The notes under the pieces are model-generated. The model did not search any database. It worked only from the letters and a program-made list of their open reading frames with translations, and was not told where the DNA came from. This document shows, one piece after another, positions 1-8,023 of a stretch of 64,000 nucleotides of DNA. Source of the DNA: Anaerolineales bacterium. Lineage in GTDB: Bacteria > Chloroflexota > Anaerolineae > Anaerolineales > Villigracilaceae. The stretch spans positions 248,001 to 312,000 of the forward strand of contig JACKAW010000004.1 of the NCBI GenBank assembly GCA_020634885.1. Reading direction: 5' to 3'. Numbering within the stretch: the stretch's first letter is position 1; every line of letters starts with the position of its first letter. The position numbers and the translations under genes are program-made.

Positions 1-266
1 ACGCCCATTTCCTCTTGTAACCCACGAACAGCAGCCTCCAGATAACTTTCCCCCGCTTTTACATGCTCCGATACTGAACAATCCAGCAGGGACGGGGAGT
101 TCTTTCGATCGGCGCTGCGTTTTTGGATCAACATGTCACCCTGCTCATTAAATAGAAAGACATGCACACCTCGGTGCCATAATCCCTGTGTATGAACTGC
201 CGAACGCATCGCCTGTGCGGTCACTTCATCGTTGTCGTTCACAACATCCAATAATTCGTCTGCCAT
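1..266 (-). CDS. Nudix hydrolase, IPP-isomerase-like (partial, C-terminus off the left edge)
   Basis: Read by translating the minus strand from ATG at 266; about 88 residues are present before the window edge. The start of a Nudix fold is visible (LWHRGVHVFLFNEQG), followed by the Nudix box region AGESYLEAAVRGLQEEMG. The box is atypical: the usual first Gly is Glu and the RE pair reads RG, but the EE metal ligands remain. This variant recalls the branch of Nudix proteins related to isopentenyl-diphosphate isomerase; the substrate cannot be told. An AAAGG lies about 14 nt before the start. It is the last visible gene of the leftward run that begins at 7895, 61 nt after the HAD gene, so it may be co-transcribed. 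Confidence 0.8.
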   Translation of the reverse strand, partial: MADELLDVVNDNDEVTAQAMRSAVHTQGLWHRGVHVFLFNEQGDMLIQKRSADRKNSPSLLDCSVSEHVKAGESYLEAAVRGLQEEMG

Positions 267-327
267 GTTGCCAATTCTACCTTTGATAATAAAAAGCCCC
301 CGGACTCAAACCCAGAGGCTTCAATTT

Positions 328-1086
328 CTAACCAAACAATTCCATCAATTGCTTAACGTGAACGATACCGTCGAAACCTTTGATATCACCTTTGCGCATC
401 TCAGCCTTTTCACCGTCTGGGTCACCAAGACAGGAAACGATCACATCGCCTGCACTGACATCTTCTCTTTCAGTGTAGTGATTGGTGGTGACGATCACAT
501 TCGCGCCCGCAGACTTTGCAGCGGTGAGTCCGTTCTTGGAATCTTCCACAACCATTACTTCATCGGGCTTCAAACCAAGTTTTTCAAGCGCGAGGTTGTA
601 GATGGCTGGATCGGGTTTTTTCTTTTCAACCACATCGCCAGCCAGAACCACTTCAAACTTGATGTCTTTGAGCGGACCTTCGGTGATGGCTTTTGCCGCC
701 TGTTCATTAGATGTGGTGCAGATGGCGAGCTTGAGACCTGCTTCCATCGCCTCTTTCATGAAGCGATGAATACCCGGGCGCAGGGGCAGTTTACCTGTCT
801 CGATCAACTCCACGAAGAGCGCGGTTTTGCGCTTGTGCATTTCCTTTACCAGCGCGTCGATCTCTTCTTCGGTCATTGGCTTCGAAAAACCCTTGGTCTG
901 CCAATGCTTTTTCATGCGTTCCTTGCCACCGCCGACTTGCAGGAGCTCGTGGTAATACTCGATATCCCATTCGTCGGTGAAGCCAAATTCTTTGAAGGTC
1001 ATATTAAAGGACACGCGATGACCGTCACGTTCGGTATCGATGATGACGCCATCCTGGTCGAAGAAGACTGCTTTAATTTTGGACAT
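328..1086 (-). CDS. HAD-superfamily sugar-phosphate phosphatase, CbbY-like
   Basis: The 252-residue protein opens with the HAD motif I FFDQDGVIID, where D10 is the nucleophile and D12 the acid/base. A helical cap domain follows, with LLQVGGGKERM around residues 48-58, then motif II CTTSN and the C-terminal VEDSKNGLTAAKSAG with the magnesium-binding acidic residues. The cap motif resembles CbbY, which removes a phosphate from xylulose-1,5-bisphosphate, and beta-phosphoglucomutases. All catalytic residues look intact. GGAGG stands 5 nt before the ATG. It sits downstream of the aminotransferase and aldolase genes on the same strand, which suggests a sugar- or polyol-phosphate intermediate in the same pathway. 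The substrate is inferred only from family and context. Confidence 0.85.
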   Translation of the reverse strand: MSKIKAVFFDQDGVIIDTERDGHRVSFNMTFKEFGFTDEWDIEYYHELLQVGGGKERMKKHWQTKGFSKPMTEEEIDALVKEMHKRKTALFVELIETGKLPLRPGIHRFMKEAMEAGLKLAICTTSNEQAAKAITEGPLKDIKFEVVLAGDVVEKKKPDPAIYNLALEKLGLKPDEVMVVEDSKNGLTAAKSAGANVIVTTNHYTEREDVSAGDVIVSCLGDPDGEKAEMRKGDIKGFDGIVHVKQLMELFG

Positions 1087-1098
1087 AGTTGCCTCCCC

Positions 1099-1213
1099 GT
1101 CATTGCGAGGGTGCTCTTGTTCTTAGCCCGACATGTGCCACAAAGTGGTAAGCAATCTCATGACCTAATCATTAGATTGCTTCGTCGGGAAGAGCACTCT
1201 CCTCACAATGACG
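1099..1213. repeat. REP-like palindromic element A
   Basis: Nested inverted repeat filling the gap between the HAD and aminotransferase genes. The outer arms are cgtcattgcgagggtgctctt (1099-1119, 21 nt) and its near-complement at 1190-1213. The inner arms are agcaatct (1151-1158) and agattgct (1174-1181). The outer word beginning cgtcattgcgag is of the kind that recurs as dispersed palindromes in many bacterial genomes. It is probably a non-coding repeat that also folds in the mRNA. Confidence 0.7.
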
Positions 1214-1218
1214 AATTA

Positions 1219-2325
1219 TTACTTTTTCATCCCAAAGAATTCCAACACGGTATTAACGAATAGCTCGTTCTCTTCCTTGGAACCAATCGTCACGCGGAAC
1301 CAGCCATCGGAGCCGTATTTCTTGCTTTCGCCGCGCAGAATAATGCCCTTGGTCTCTGCATAGGCGAGCACTTCCTTGCCGGTCTTTCCGGTTTCGCCAC
1401 AGTCGAAGAGAATGTAATTGGACTTGGACTGCATGACATAAAAGCCAGGGATGACGCTCAAGGCTTCACTGATGTAATCCACGGCGTCGTTGTTGTATTT
1501 GACGCGTTCTGCCAGACCTTCGGTATCTTCAAAGGCTGCCAGCGCCGCCCACATGGGAATGGTACCCACGTTCCAGGGGAGGAGTGAGCCTGCTACTTGC
1601 TTGAGGGTGTCTTCGTGGGCAATGGTGTATCCAAAGCGCATACCTGCCAAGCCATAGGCTTTGGAAAGGGTGCGGGTGATGAATACATTCTTGTACTTTT
1701 TGATCAGTTCCACCTGCGACATGCCCAAGCCAGCATATTCAATGTAGGCTTCATCCACCACCATTGGAATGCCCAATTTGGCGAACGGCTCGAAATGCTG
1801 AGGATCCATGAAGTTGCCGCTGGGGTTGTTGGGGTTCGGGATGACGATGATCTTGGTCTTATCGGTGACGGCTTTCATCAAACCATCAGGGTCAAATTTC
1901 AATTTGTGATCTTCATACAGCATGGGCACATCGACCATTTTTGCGCCAAGTAATTTTCCGCGCAAGCCGTAAATGCCGAAGCAGGGCGTATGCTGAATGA
2001 CTTCATCACCCGGTTCGATGAACATGCGGAAGATGTTATCGTACACTTCGCTGGAGCCGTTGCCGATCATCACGTTCTGCGGACCCGCCACGCCGTTGAT
2101 CTCGGCGATCTTGCTGCGGACGATGAGTCCCTGATCTGGGTAGCGGTTGGTCATTTTGGCATATTTGAACATCGCTTCCAACACCTTGTCGGAAGGCGGC
2201 AGCGGATTTTCGTTGGACATCATGCGGTGCAGTTCAGGTTTGCGCCATGCCAATTCAATATGATCCGAGATGTACATCGGAATGCCCTTAACCCACGGGG
2301 CGTAGTATTCTTCAATTTGCTTCAT
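1219..2325 (-). CDS. PLP-dependent aminotransferase, HisC-like (class I/II)
   Basis: The 368-residue protein has the fold-type I aminotransferase layout: SNENPLPP near residue 37, the phosphate-binding GNGSSE at 89-94, PNPNNPSG at 163-170, DEAYIEY from 191, and the Schiff-base lysine K222 in TRTLSKAYGLAGMRFGY. This matches histidinol-phosphate aminotransferase and related enzymes. No other histidine genes are nearby, and the neighbours are an aldolase, a HAD phosphatase and amine-oxidising flavoproteins. I therefore infer a catabolic transamination of an amino or phospho-amino compound rather than histidine synthesis. AAGGAG lies 8 nt before the ATG. A perfect 15-bp hairpin lies just upstream in the transcript. 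Confidence 0.85.
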   Translation of the reverse strand: MKQIEEYYAPWVKGIPMYISDHIELAWRKPELHRMMSNENPLPPSDKVLEAMFKYAKMTNRYPDQGLIVRSKIAEINGVAGPQNVMIGNGSSEVYDNIFRMFIEPGDEVIQHTPCFGIYGLRGKLLGAKMVDVPMLYEDHKLKFDPDGLMKAVTDKTKIIVIPNPNNPSGNFMDPQHFEPFAKLGIPMVVDEAYIEYAGLGMSQVELIKKYKNVFITRTLSKAYGLAGMRFGYTIAHEDTLKQVAGSLLPWNVGTIPMWAALAAFEDTEGLAERVKYNNDAVDYISEALSVIPGFYVMQSKSNYILFDCGETGKTGKEVLAYAETKGIILRGESKKYGSDGWFRVTIGSKEENELFVNTVLEFFGMKK

Positions 2326-2347
2326 TTGTATTTTCTCCTTGTGTTAT

Positions 2348-2383
2348 GTAAATAGGTAAACATGTACTTGTTTACCTATTTAC
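2348..2383. repeat. Perfect 15-bp inverted repeat
   Basis: GTAAATAGGTAAACA (2348-2362), loop TGTACT, and the exact complement (2369-2383). It lies between the aldolase stop and the aminotransferase start. There is no U-run after the stem on the minus strand, so it is more likely an mRNA-stabilising or processing hairpin, or a protein-binding palindrome, than a terminator. Confidence 0.7.
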
Positions 2384-2423
2384 TTGTGTACCAATCTCTA
2401 GTCTCTCGTTCCTAATGTCCAAC

Positions 2424-3299
2424 TTACGCCTTGCCGTTACAACCCAGCTTATCCATCCAATGCATGACAGCTTTACGGGTTGCGTCGCGGACGAAGACAT
2501 CCAACTTGCCGGGGTCGTATTCATCGCGGTGGGTGCTGAGATATTCCCATTTGGCGTCGAGCAGGGTGTGCTTGAGTTCGGTTGAGACGTTGAACTTGGC
2601 GCCGCCAGCCGCCACTAATTTGGCAACATAGTCATCGGGTAAACCGGTGCCGCCGTGAACAACAAGCGGAGTTTTGACGCCGTTGCCGTTCAACATTTTG
2701 TGAATGACTGCCATGCGTTCAAAATCGATCTTGGGATTCTTGGTCTTGTACACGCCGTGAGCCGTGCCGATGGCGGGGGCGAAGATATCCACACCGGTGC
2801 GTTCGACGAATTCAACCGACTGTTCGGGGTTGGCGAGTTGCGCTTCGTCTTCCGCGACTTTGATCTGGTCTTCCACGCCGCCTACGGTTCCGAGTTCACC
2901 CTCAACTGAAATACCGCCAATGGCGTGGCAGTAATCCACGATTTCCTTCGTCTGGCGGATGTTCTCTTCGTACGGCTGTTTGGACGCATCAATCATAATA
3001 TTGGTGTAGCCAGCGTCGGCGCATTTTTTGCAGTAGTCCATGCTGGTGCTATGGTCGAGGTGCAGGCAGACCGGCACAGGCGCAGATTCAGCCAAGGTGC
3101 GGTAGATCGCCACCATCATATTGGTGCCGAGAAACTGCGACGGCTTTACAGAGGTCTGCACGATGACGGGGGCTTTCTTTTCGATTGCCGCGTCGATCAC
3201 GGCTTCAAATTGCAGCAGGTCAGTCACGTTGAACGCGCCAACAGACCAGCCTTCTTTTGAAGCGGCGATCATGATTTCTTTTGCATTTACGATAGACAT
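2424..3299 (-). CDS. fba: Class II fructose-bisphosphate aldolase family protein
   Basis: The 291-residue zinc-dependent ketose-bisphosphate aldolase shows the expected landmarks: VGAFNV near residue 20, HLDHS at 80-84 (catalytic Asp82, zinc ligand His83), GTVGGVED around 137-144, GTAHGVY with a zinc His, and VVHGGTG with the third His. Class II aldolases cleave a ketose-1,6-bisphosphate (fructose, tagatose or a related sugar) to dihydroxyacetone phosphate and an aldehyde. The relaxed family and the neighbouring DeoR, PfkB-like and HAD genes suggest a dedicated catabolic aldolase, but glycolytic FBP aldolase cannot be excluded. AAGGAGC precedes the ATG. Confidence 0.88.
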   Translation of the reverse strand: MSIVNAKEIMIAASKEGWSVGAFNVTDLLQFEAVIDAAIEKKAPVIVQTSVKPSQFLGTNMMVAIYRTLAESAPVPVCLHLDHSTSMDYCKKCADAGYTNIMIDASKQPYEENIRQTKEIVDYCHAIGGISVEGELGTVGGVEDQIKVAEDEAQLANPEQSVEFVERTGVDIFAPAIGTAHGVYKTKNPKIDFERMAVIHKMLNGNGVKTPLVVHGGTGLPDDYVAKLVAAGGAKFNVSTELKHTLLDAKWEYLSTHRDEYDPGKLDVFVRDATRKAVMHWMDKLGCNGKA

Positions 3300-3347
3300 T
3301 TGGTGCTCCTTATTTGGTTATCTTTTTCAACAGATTTCTTTATTACG

Positions 3348-3409
3348 AATGAAGAATGCAGAATGATGAATGCGGAATATTCATCATTCTGCATTCTGAC
3401 TTCTTCATT
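3348..3409. repeat. Long imperfect palindrome between aldolase and kinase genes
   Basis: Arms of about 24-31 nt: aatgaag plus aatgcagaatgatgaat on the left, and the complement atTCATCATTCTGCATT plus cttcatt on the right. The core 17 bp are perfect around a short loop. It is built of degenerate gaatg/gaatgc words and overlaps the stop codon of the choline-kinase-like gene at 3405. It may act as a 3' end hairpin. Confidence 0.65.
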
Positions 3410-4340
3410 TTCTTTTCTTTGCTACATCCTTCAACCACTGCTCCCAGCGGTAATCGGTAACGTGCATACGGTAACGACCTAACCAAAGGTCGGCGTACCC
3501 TTGAAAATCCTCTTCAAGTTTGGAAAGTACAGTTTGGGCGGTTCCCCACATGGCTTCATGCAATTCAGACATTGCCCACATAATTTTCAGGCGGGCATAG
3601 TGCTTTGAGGTCATTTTTCCAAAGTACGAGGTTAGTAAGATGCGAATTTGTTCTTCATTCAGGCGGTGGTGATGGGCAAAATTCCCAAGGTCAAAGAAAA
3701 TATCACCCATGCCTGCGTATTCCCAATCTAACAAGCGAATCTCGCCAATATCACCCGCAACTTCTTCTTCCAGCCAGTTGAGATTGAGCAGGTCGTTGTG
3801 GCAGGGAGTGGGTTTATATGGGTCTTTCAACAGCGCCTTTTCTGCCTCGCGCATTTTCTTTTGAATGAAATCCCAATCAGTTGGGAACTTTGCGCCCTTG
3901 CCTTTGGCAACTTTTTTTAGCATTTCTACTCGACGAAACACATTGAATTCACCCTTGAGCTTTGGCGCATTGCGGTGGAAGAGGCGCAGTTTTTCCGCTA
4001 CACGGGTCAGGTAATCCGGCTTTACAATGTCTTCCGGCATGATGCGCTTGCCATTTACAAAACGCGTGACGATATAGCCTTCAGGTTCGATGAAGTACAT
4101 AATTTCAGGCGCAATGCCCAACTCGCCAGCGGCTTTGTTGGCGGCGTGTTCAACATCACGTTTGATACCCAGTAAATCCGTGCCTTCGCCAGCGAGGCGA
4201 ATAACATACGCACGACCATCCGCTTCGATCTTGAAATTCAAGTTGGTAATGCCGCCACTGAGCGGGATCTTCTTGACATTCTTTGAGTCTGCCAAAAACG
4301 GCACCTTGGCGATGGCTTTATCGATAGCAAGTACATTCAT
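3405..4340 (-). CDS. Choline/ethanolamine-kinase-like phosphotransferase (APH fold)
   Basis: A 311-residue phosphotransferase of the aminoglycoside/choline kinase superfamily. The N-lobe has LSGGITNLNF and AYVIRLAG, where the usual ATP-contact Lys is replaced by Arg as is common in choline kinases. The C-lobe has Brenner's motif CHNDLLNLNWL, giving catalytic Asp, and the metal-binding LLDWEYAGMGD. It resembles LicA/choline kinase more than antibiotic kinases. The start is placed at the second ATG (4340) because AAGGA lies 10 nt before it and overlaps the codons of the first ATG at 4358. Between a flavoprotein amine dehydrogenase and an aldolase, it may phosphorylate an amino-alcohol or N-methylated alcohol; that is inference. 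Confidence 0.82.
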   Translation of the reverse strand: MNVLAIDKAIAKVPFLADSKNVKKIPLSGGITNLNFKIEADGRAYVIRLAGEGTDLLGIKRDVEHAANKAAGELGIAPEIMYFIEPEGYIVTRFVNGKRIMPEDIVKPDYLTRVAEKLRLFHRNAPKLKGEFNVFRRVEMLKKVAKGKGAKFPTDWDFIQKKMREAEKALLKDPYKPTPCHNDLLNLNWLEEEVAGDIGEIRLLDWEYAGMGDIFFDLGNFAHHHRLNEEQIRILLTSYFGKMTSKHYARLKIMWAMSELHEAMWGTAQTVLSKLEEDFQGYADLWLGRYRMHVTDYRWEQWLKDVAKKRK

Positions 4341-4452
4341 TGGATATTGTTCCTTCATTCATTTGGCGAAAGAATTTTTTGCGGATTAAGAACCCGTTTC
4401 CATCTTAACTGAAATCTGCTTCTGCTTTCTCGAGCCTTTTCTACACTTTGAC

Positions 4453-4550
4453 ATGTCATACTCAGCGAAGCATCTCTACGATTGTCTAGAGACCCTTACC
4501 GCATTGCGTCCACAACACGGTGTAAGTGTCGCTGCTGTTCAGCATGACAT
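4453..4550. repeat. REP-like palindromic element B
   Basis: Inverted repeat with outer arms atgtcatactcagcgaag (4453-4470) and tgctgttcagcatgacat (4533-4550), imperfectly complementary, and a smaller internal pair cttac/gtaag. The word tgtcatgctgagcgaag is typical of dispersed bacterial palindromes. Its right end touches the stop codon of the flavoprotein gene. It is unrelated in sequence to element A. Confidence 0.65.
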
Positions 4551-6982
4551 CACGCCTTAATCCGTTCGTTCTTCGCGTCCCACAAAACATTCACCGTCAC
4601 TTCCGCGCCGACTTGTTCACCGAAGCATTCGATTTCAAGCTTAGTGCCAGGCTTGGAATACTCCAACGGCAAATAGGCATACGCAATGGATTTCGCAACC
4701 GAGTAGCCAAATCCACCTGAGGCGACCCAGCCGATAATTTTGCCGTCCACGCGGATCGGTTCCTTGCCCATCACAATCGTGCGGTCGTCGGCAAGAGTCA
4801 TCGTGCAGAGTTTGGATTTAACACCTTCTGCCTTTTGCTTGACCAAGGCTTCCTTACCGATGAAGTTCTTTTTATCCAACTTCACGGCAAAACCCAGACC
4901 CGCTTCGTAGGGGGTGTAGTCGGGAGTAATCTCGCCGCTCCAGTAGCGATAGGCTTTTTCGAGGCGCAGGGACTCGATGGCTTTGTAACCAGCTGCCACT
5001 ATACCTTCACCCTGACCCGCTTCCCAGAGCGTATCCCACAAGCGCAGACCGTATTCCATCGGGCAGTAGAATTCCCAGCCGAGTTCGCCCACATAGGTCA
5101 CACGTGCGGCGCGGACGGGTACATCGCCCACGTTGATATTTTTCGCGGTCATGTACGGGAAGCTCGCGTTGGAAACATCATCCGTGGTGACTTTCTCAAG
5201 GATGGCACGCGCTTTGGGTCCCCACATGCCGATACAGGCGTAGTTCGAGCCGACGTCTTCAATCGTGACCGAGCCGTCTTCGGGCATTTGCAGCGAGAGC
5301 CAAGACATATCATGTTGACCGAACGCCGTACCCGTCACAATGAAGAAGCGATCTTCCGCGAGGCGGGTGACGGTGAAGTCACATTCGATGCCGCCGCGTT
5401 TGTTGAGCGCTTGGGTATAAACAAGGTTGCCCACAGGCACATCAATTTGATTGGCGCAAACATAATTGAGGAAGTTCAACGCGCCGGGTCCGCGCACTTC
5501 GAATTTGTTGAACGAAGTTTCATCGAACAGACCGGCATTTTCACGAGTCATCAAATGTTCATGACCGATGGCGCGACTCCAATTGTGGCGCATCCAACCG
5601 CGCGGTTCGTGCCCGTGTGTGGCAAGTTCTTCATATTTACGGAACCAGTTCGGGCGTTCCCAACCCATCTTCTCGCCAAAAGTGCAATTCAAGTCACGCA
5701 GGCGGAAGTACGTGGGGGAGACGCGCACATTGCGTTTGGAGAGTCTTTCTTCGGCGGGGTAGTGAATGTCGTAATATTGGGTGTAGGTTTCAAATGTGCG
5801 GGCGCGGGTATATTCGAGGCTGTTGTAGCTCGGACCAAAGCGGCGCACATCCAAACGCCAAACGTCCCATTCGGGCGAGCCGTCTACGATCCATTCAGCC
5901 ATTACCTTGCCAATACCGCCCGCACCAGCCAGTCCATGCGCACAGAAGGCACACGCCACCCAAAAGCCTTTGACGGAGGTCGGACCGAGCAGGAATTCAC
6001 CATCGGGCGTGAAGCCTTCGGGACCGTTGAGTAGCAATTTCACGGGGGCACTTTCCACGGCAGGCACGCGGCGGATGGAGTTTTCCATCAATGGGGTGAA
6101 GCGTTCCCAATCGGGTTCGAGTAATTTGAATTTGAAATCGCGCGGAATACCGTTCATACCAAACGTAGCGGGTTGACGTTCATAACCGCCGGTGACGAGT
6201 CCGCCGACTTCTTCGCGGTAATACACGAGCAAATCAGGGTCGCGCAGGTTGGGGAATTTATTGGTCACGCCTTTGATGGGTTCGGTGAGGATGTACAAAT
6301 GCGCCATCGGGATGACCGGCAGATTCAAGCCGACCATTTTGCCAACTTCGCGTCCCCACATGCCCGAAGCGTTAACCACGACCTCGGTCTTGATCGTGCC
6401 TTTGTCAGTCACCACTTCGGTCACGCGCCCGTTGACCACGTTGATCTTCTCAACATTGGTATAGAAGAAGAAACGTGCGCCGCGATTCTTCGCGCCGATG
6501 GCGAGAGCATTGGTGAGACCTGTCGGGTCGATGGAACCGTCATTCGGGGTATAAGCTGCGCCAACCACGCCGGTGATGTCCATGAGCGGGAACATGTCTT
6601 GCGCTTCTTTGGGGGAGATCAACTCCATAGGCACGCCGAAGGAGCGGGCTAATCCCACGAGGCGTTTGGTCTCTTCCATGCGCTCATGCGACGAAGCCAA
6701 ACGAATCCCGCCGACTTCACGCCATGAAGTGTCTTGTCCCGTTTCGGCTTTGAGGCTGCGATACAGGTCGGTGCTGTAGTGCATCATGCGAGTCAGGTTT
6801 GCGTCGGAACGCATCTGCCCGACGAGACCTGCCGAATGCCAGGTGGAGCCGGAGGTCAACTCGTGGCGTTCAAGGACGACAACATCCTTCCAGCCGAGTT
6901 TGGTGAGGTGATAGGCGATACTGCTTCCGCCCACGCCGCCGCCGATGATGACGACCTGGGCTTGTGTTGGGAATTCAGACAT
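4550..6982 (-). CDS. Dimethylglycine dehydrogenase-like flavoprotein fused to GcvT domain (copy 1)
   Basis: The 810-residue protein has an N-terminal DAO-type FAD domain (VVIIGGGVGGSS at 10-21) and, in STWHSAGL, His49 at the place where dimethylglycine dehydrogenases carry covalent FAD. A middle FAO domain is followed by a C-terminal GcvT-like aminomethyltransferase half (about 430-810), with GELGWEFY, IESLRLEKAYRYW and YEAGLGF. Such fusions oxidise N-methyl groups and pass the carbon to tetrahydrofolate as methylene-THF. The ATG at 6982 is chosen over an in-frame ATG at 7021 because AGGAGA lies 6-7 nt before it and the fold starts there. A paralogue lies at 8889-11318. The exact amine substrate (dimethylglycine, sarcosine or another) is unknown. 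Confidence 0.9.
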   Translation of the reverse strand: MSEFPTQAQVVIIGGGVGGSSIAYHLTKLGWKDVVVLERHELTSGSTWHSAGLVGQMRSDANLTRMMHYSTDLYRSLKAETGQDTSWREVGGIRLASSHERMEETKRLVGLARSFGVPMELISPKEAQDMFPLMDITGVVGAAYTPNDGSIDPTGLTNALAIGAKNRGARFFFYTNVEKINVVNGRVTEVVTDKGTIKTEVVVNASGMWGREVGKMVGLNLPVIPMAHLYILTEPIKGVTNKFPNLRDPDLLVYYREEVGGLVTGGYERQPATFGMNGIPRDFKFKLLEPDWERFTPLMENSIRRVPAVESAPVKLLLNGPEGFTPDGEFLLGPTSVKGFWVACAFCAHGLAGAGGIGKVMAEWIVDGSPEWDVWRLDVRRFGPSYNSLEYTRARTFETYTQYYDIHYPAEERLSKRNVRVSPTYFRLRDLNCTFGEKMGWERPNWFRKYEELATHGHEPRGWMRHNWSRAIGHEHLMTRENAGLFDETSFNKFEVRGPGALNFLNYVCANQIDVPVGNLVYTQALNKRGGIECDFTVTRLAEDRFFIVTGTAFGQHDMSWLSLQMPEDGSVTIEDVGSNYACIGMWGPKARAILEKVTTDDVSNASFPYMTAKNINVGDVPVRAARVTYVGELGWEFYCPMEYGLRLWDTLWEAGQGEGIVAAGYKAIESLRLEKAYRYWSGEITPDYTPYEAGLGFAVKLDKKNFIGKEALVKQKAEGVKSKLCTMTLADDRTIVMGKEPIRVDGKIIGWVASGGFGYSVAKSIAYAYLPLEYSKPGTKLEIECFGEQVGAEVTVNVLWDAKNERIKA

Positions 6983-7004
6983 GTGTGTCTCCTGGAAACT
7001 ATGT

Positions 7005-7081
7005 TCACCACAAAGTATCACAAAGGGACACGAAGGTTTTTAAGAACTTCCTTTGTGACACTTTGTCTCCTTTGTGGTTAA
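7005..7081. repeat. Palindrome of cacaaag/ctttgtg words
   Basis: Left arm (7005-7037) carries accacaaag, cacaaagg and gacacgaagg; the right arm (7050-7081) carries cctttgtg, ctttgt and ctttgtggt. The arms pair imperfectly around a ttttaagaac loop. It lies between the CBS gene stop and the flavoprotein start, immediately before that gene's ribosome binding site. Confidence 0.65.
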
Positions 7082-7085
7082 GTAT

Positions 7086-7895
7086 TTATTTTTGCCAAAT
7101 CGAATCAGGTCTTGCCATTTCTGCCACGATATCAAATGTGGAAATTGCCCCGAGCGGGAAGGAGTCTGGGTCTTCTTTATCCACCACCACCAGACGATGA
7201 TGGTGATTTTGAATGAGCATATCCGCGGCTTCGCGCAGGCTGGCATTAATATCAATGGTAAGGGCGGGGTGCATCAGGTCACGGACGGTTAGGTTTTCGT
7301 CCACGCCATTTTGAATTAGTTTCATCAAGTCATGTCCGCTGACGACTCCAATTACCTTGCCGTTCAAATCCACGACCAAGACCGAGCGCCAACCGGAGGA
7401 TGTCATTGCATAGGCTGCCGAAAGAACAGGAGTCTTGCCGCGGCAAACGAGAATGGCATGTGACATCACGTCACCGACTTTCTCACGTTTGGACTTGATC
7501 CGATCAACCAAACTGGCAACAAAATCAGAAAGAGAGATCGTGCCAACCGGCTTTTCATTCTCCAAAACTAAAAACCGCCCAACTCTTTTCTGCATGAAAA
7601 GATCGGCGGCTTCTGTCAGCGGGGTGGTGGCTGGGATGGAATCCACAGGCTTGGTCATAATGTCTGAGGCGGTTAATGTCCGCATGGTGTTGAGGCTTTC
7701 AGGGTCAGAGGAAAGCCATTCGCCAGCCATCAAGTCGAAGTCTGAAATGACTCCGACAATGCGACCATCACGATCTGTCACGAACAAGGCATGCACTTGA
7801 TGTTGGTCGAGCAAAGTTGCAACTTGACCCAATGTGGCATCGGGTTTACAGGTGATAATGCCTTTGTGCATAAGGTCTTTGACAAGTGTTGTCAT
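7086..7895 (-). CDS. Four-CBS-domain protein
   Basis: The 269 residues consist of four CBS domains in two Bateman modules: VKDLMHKGIITCKPDATL from 5, ASDIMTKPVDSIPATTPL from about 75, VGDVMSHAILVCRGKTPV from about 140, and VRDLMHPALTIDINASL from about 203. Each is followed by the (V/I)GV(I)S-x-x-D-(L/I) end motif. There is no catalytic or DNA-binding domain. Stand-alone CBS proteins sense adenine nucleotides, SAM or NAD and regulate partners; the ligand here is unknown. It is the first gene of the leftward catabolic run and is transcribed from the promoter that faces DeoR, so it may report energy state to this pathway. TTTGGAG precedes the ATG. Confidence 0.87.
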   Translation of the reverse strand: MTTLVKDLMHKGIITCKPDATLGQVATLLDQHQVHALFVTDRDGRIVGVISDFDLMAGEWLSSDPESLNTMRTLTASDIMTKPVDSIPATTPLTEAADLFMQKRVGRFLVLENEKPVGTISLSDFVASLVDRIKSKREKVGDVMSHAILVCRGKTPVLSAAYAMTSSGWRSVLVVDLNGKVIGVVSGHDLMKLIQNGVDENLTVRDLMHPALTIDINASLREAADMLIQNHHHRLVVVDKEDPDSFPLGAISTFDIVAEMARPDSIWQK

Positions 7896-7954
7896 GAAGT
7901 CTCCAAAAAAGAAGACCCGACAGGTTGTTCATCAATTGTGCTGTCAGGTCTATG

Positions 7955-8016
7955 TTGCAAATCCATTATAAGCAAAAATTCAAAAACTTGCAAATTCCTT
8001 CAGATTCTTATATAAT
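7955..8016. promoter_or_regulatory. Symmetric divergent promoter pair sharing one palindromic -35 (CBS gene / deoR)
   Basis: TTGCAA at 7988-7993 is its own reverse complement. On the plus strand it is followed by a 17-bp spacer and TATAAT (8011-8016) toward the DeoR gene. On the minus strand it is followed by a 17-bp spacer and TATAAT (7970-7965) toward the CBS gene. A second TTGCAAAT copy lies at 7955-7962, 33 bp from the one at 7988-7995, and could be half of a direct-repeat operator. Polymerase can occupy only one orientation at a time. Confidence 0.75.
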
Positions 8017-8023
8017 CCGTCAG

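Noticed and set aside
1099..1213. Miniature transposon with a recent target duplication
   Set aside because: No convincing flanking direct repeat and no transposase; kept as a REP-like palindrome.
2348..4550. CRISPR array
   Set aside because: The repeats are single palindromes of different sequence, not direct repeats with spacers.
4835..6034. 399-codon open frame opposite the flavoprotein at 4550-6982
   Set aside because: Mirror of a strongly conserved coding frame; no ribosome site or family motifs.
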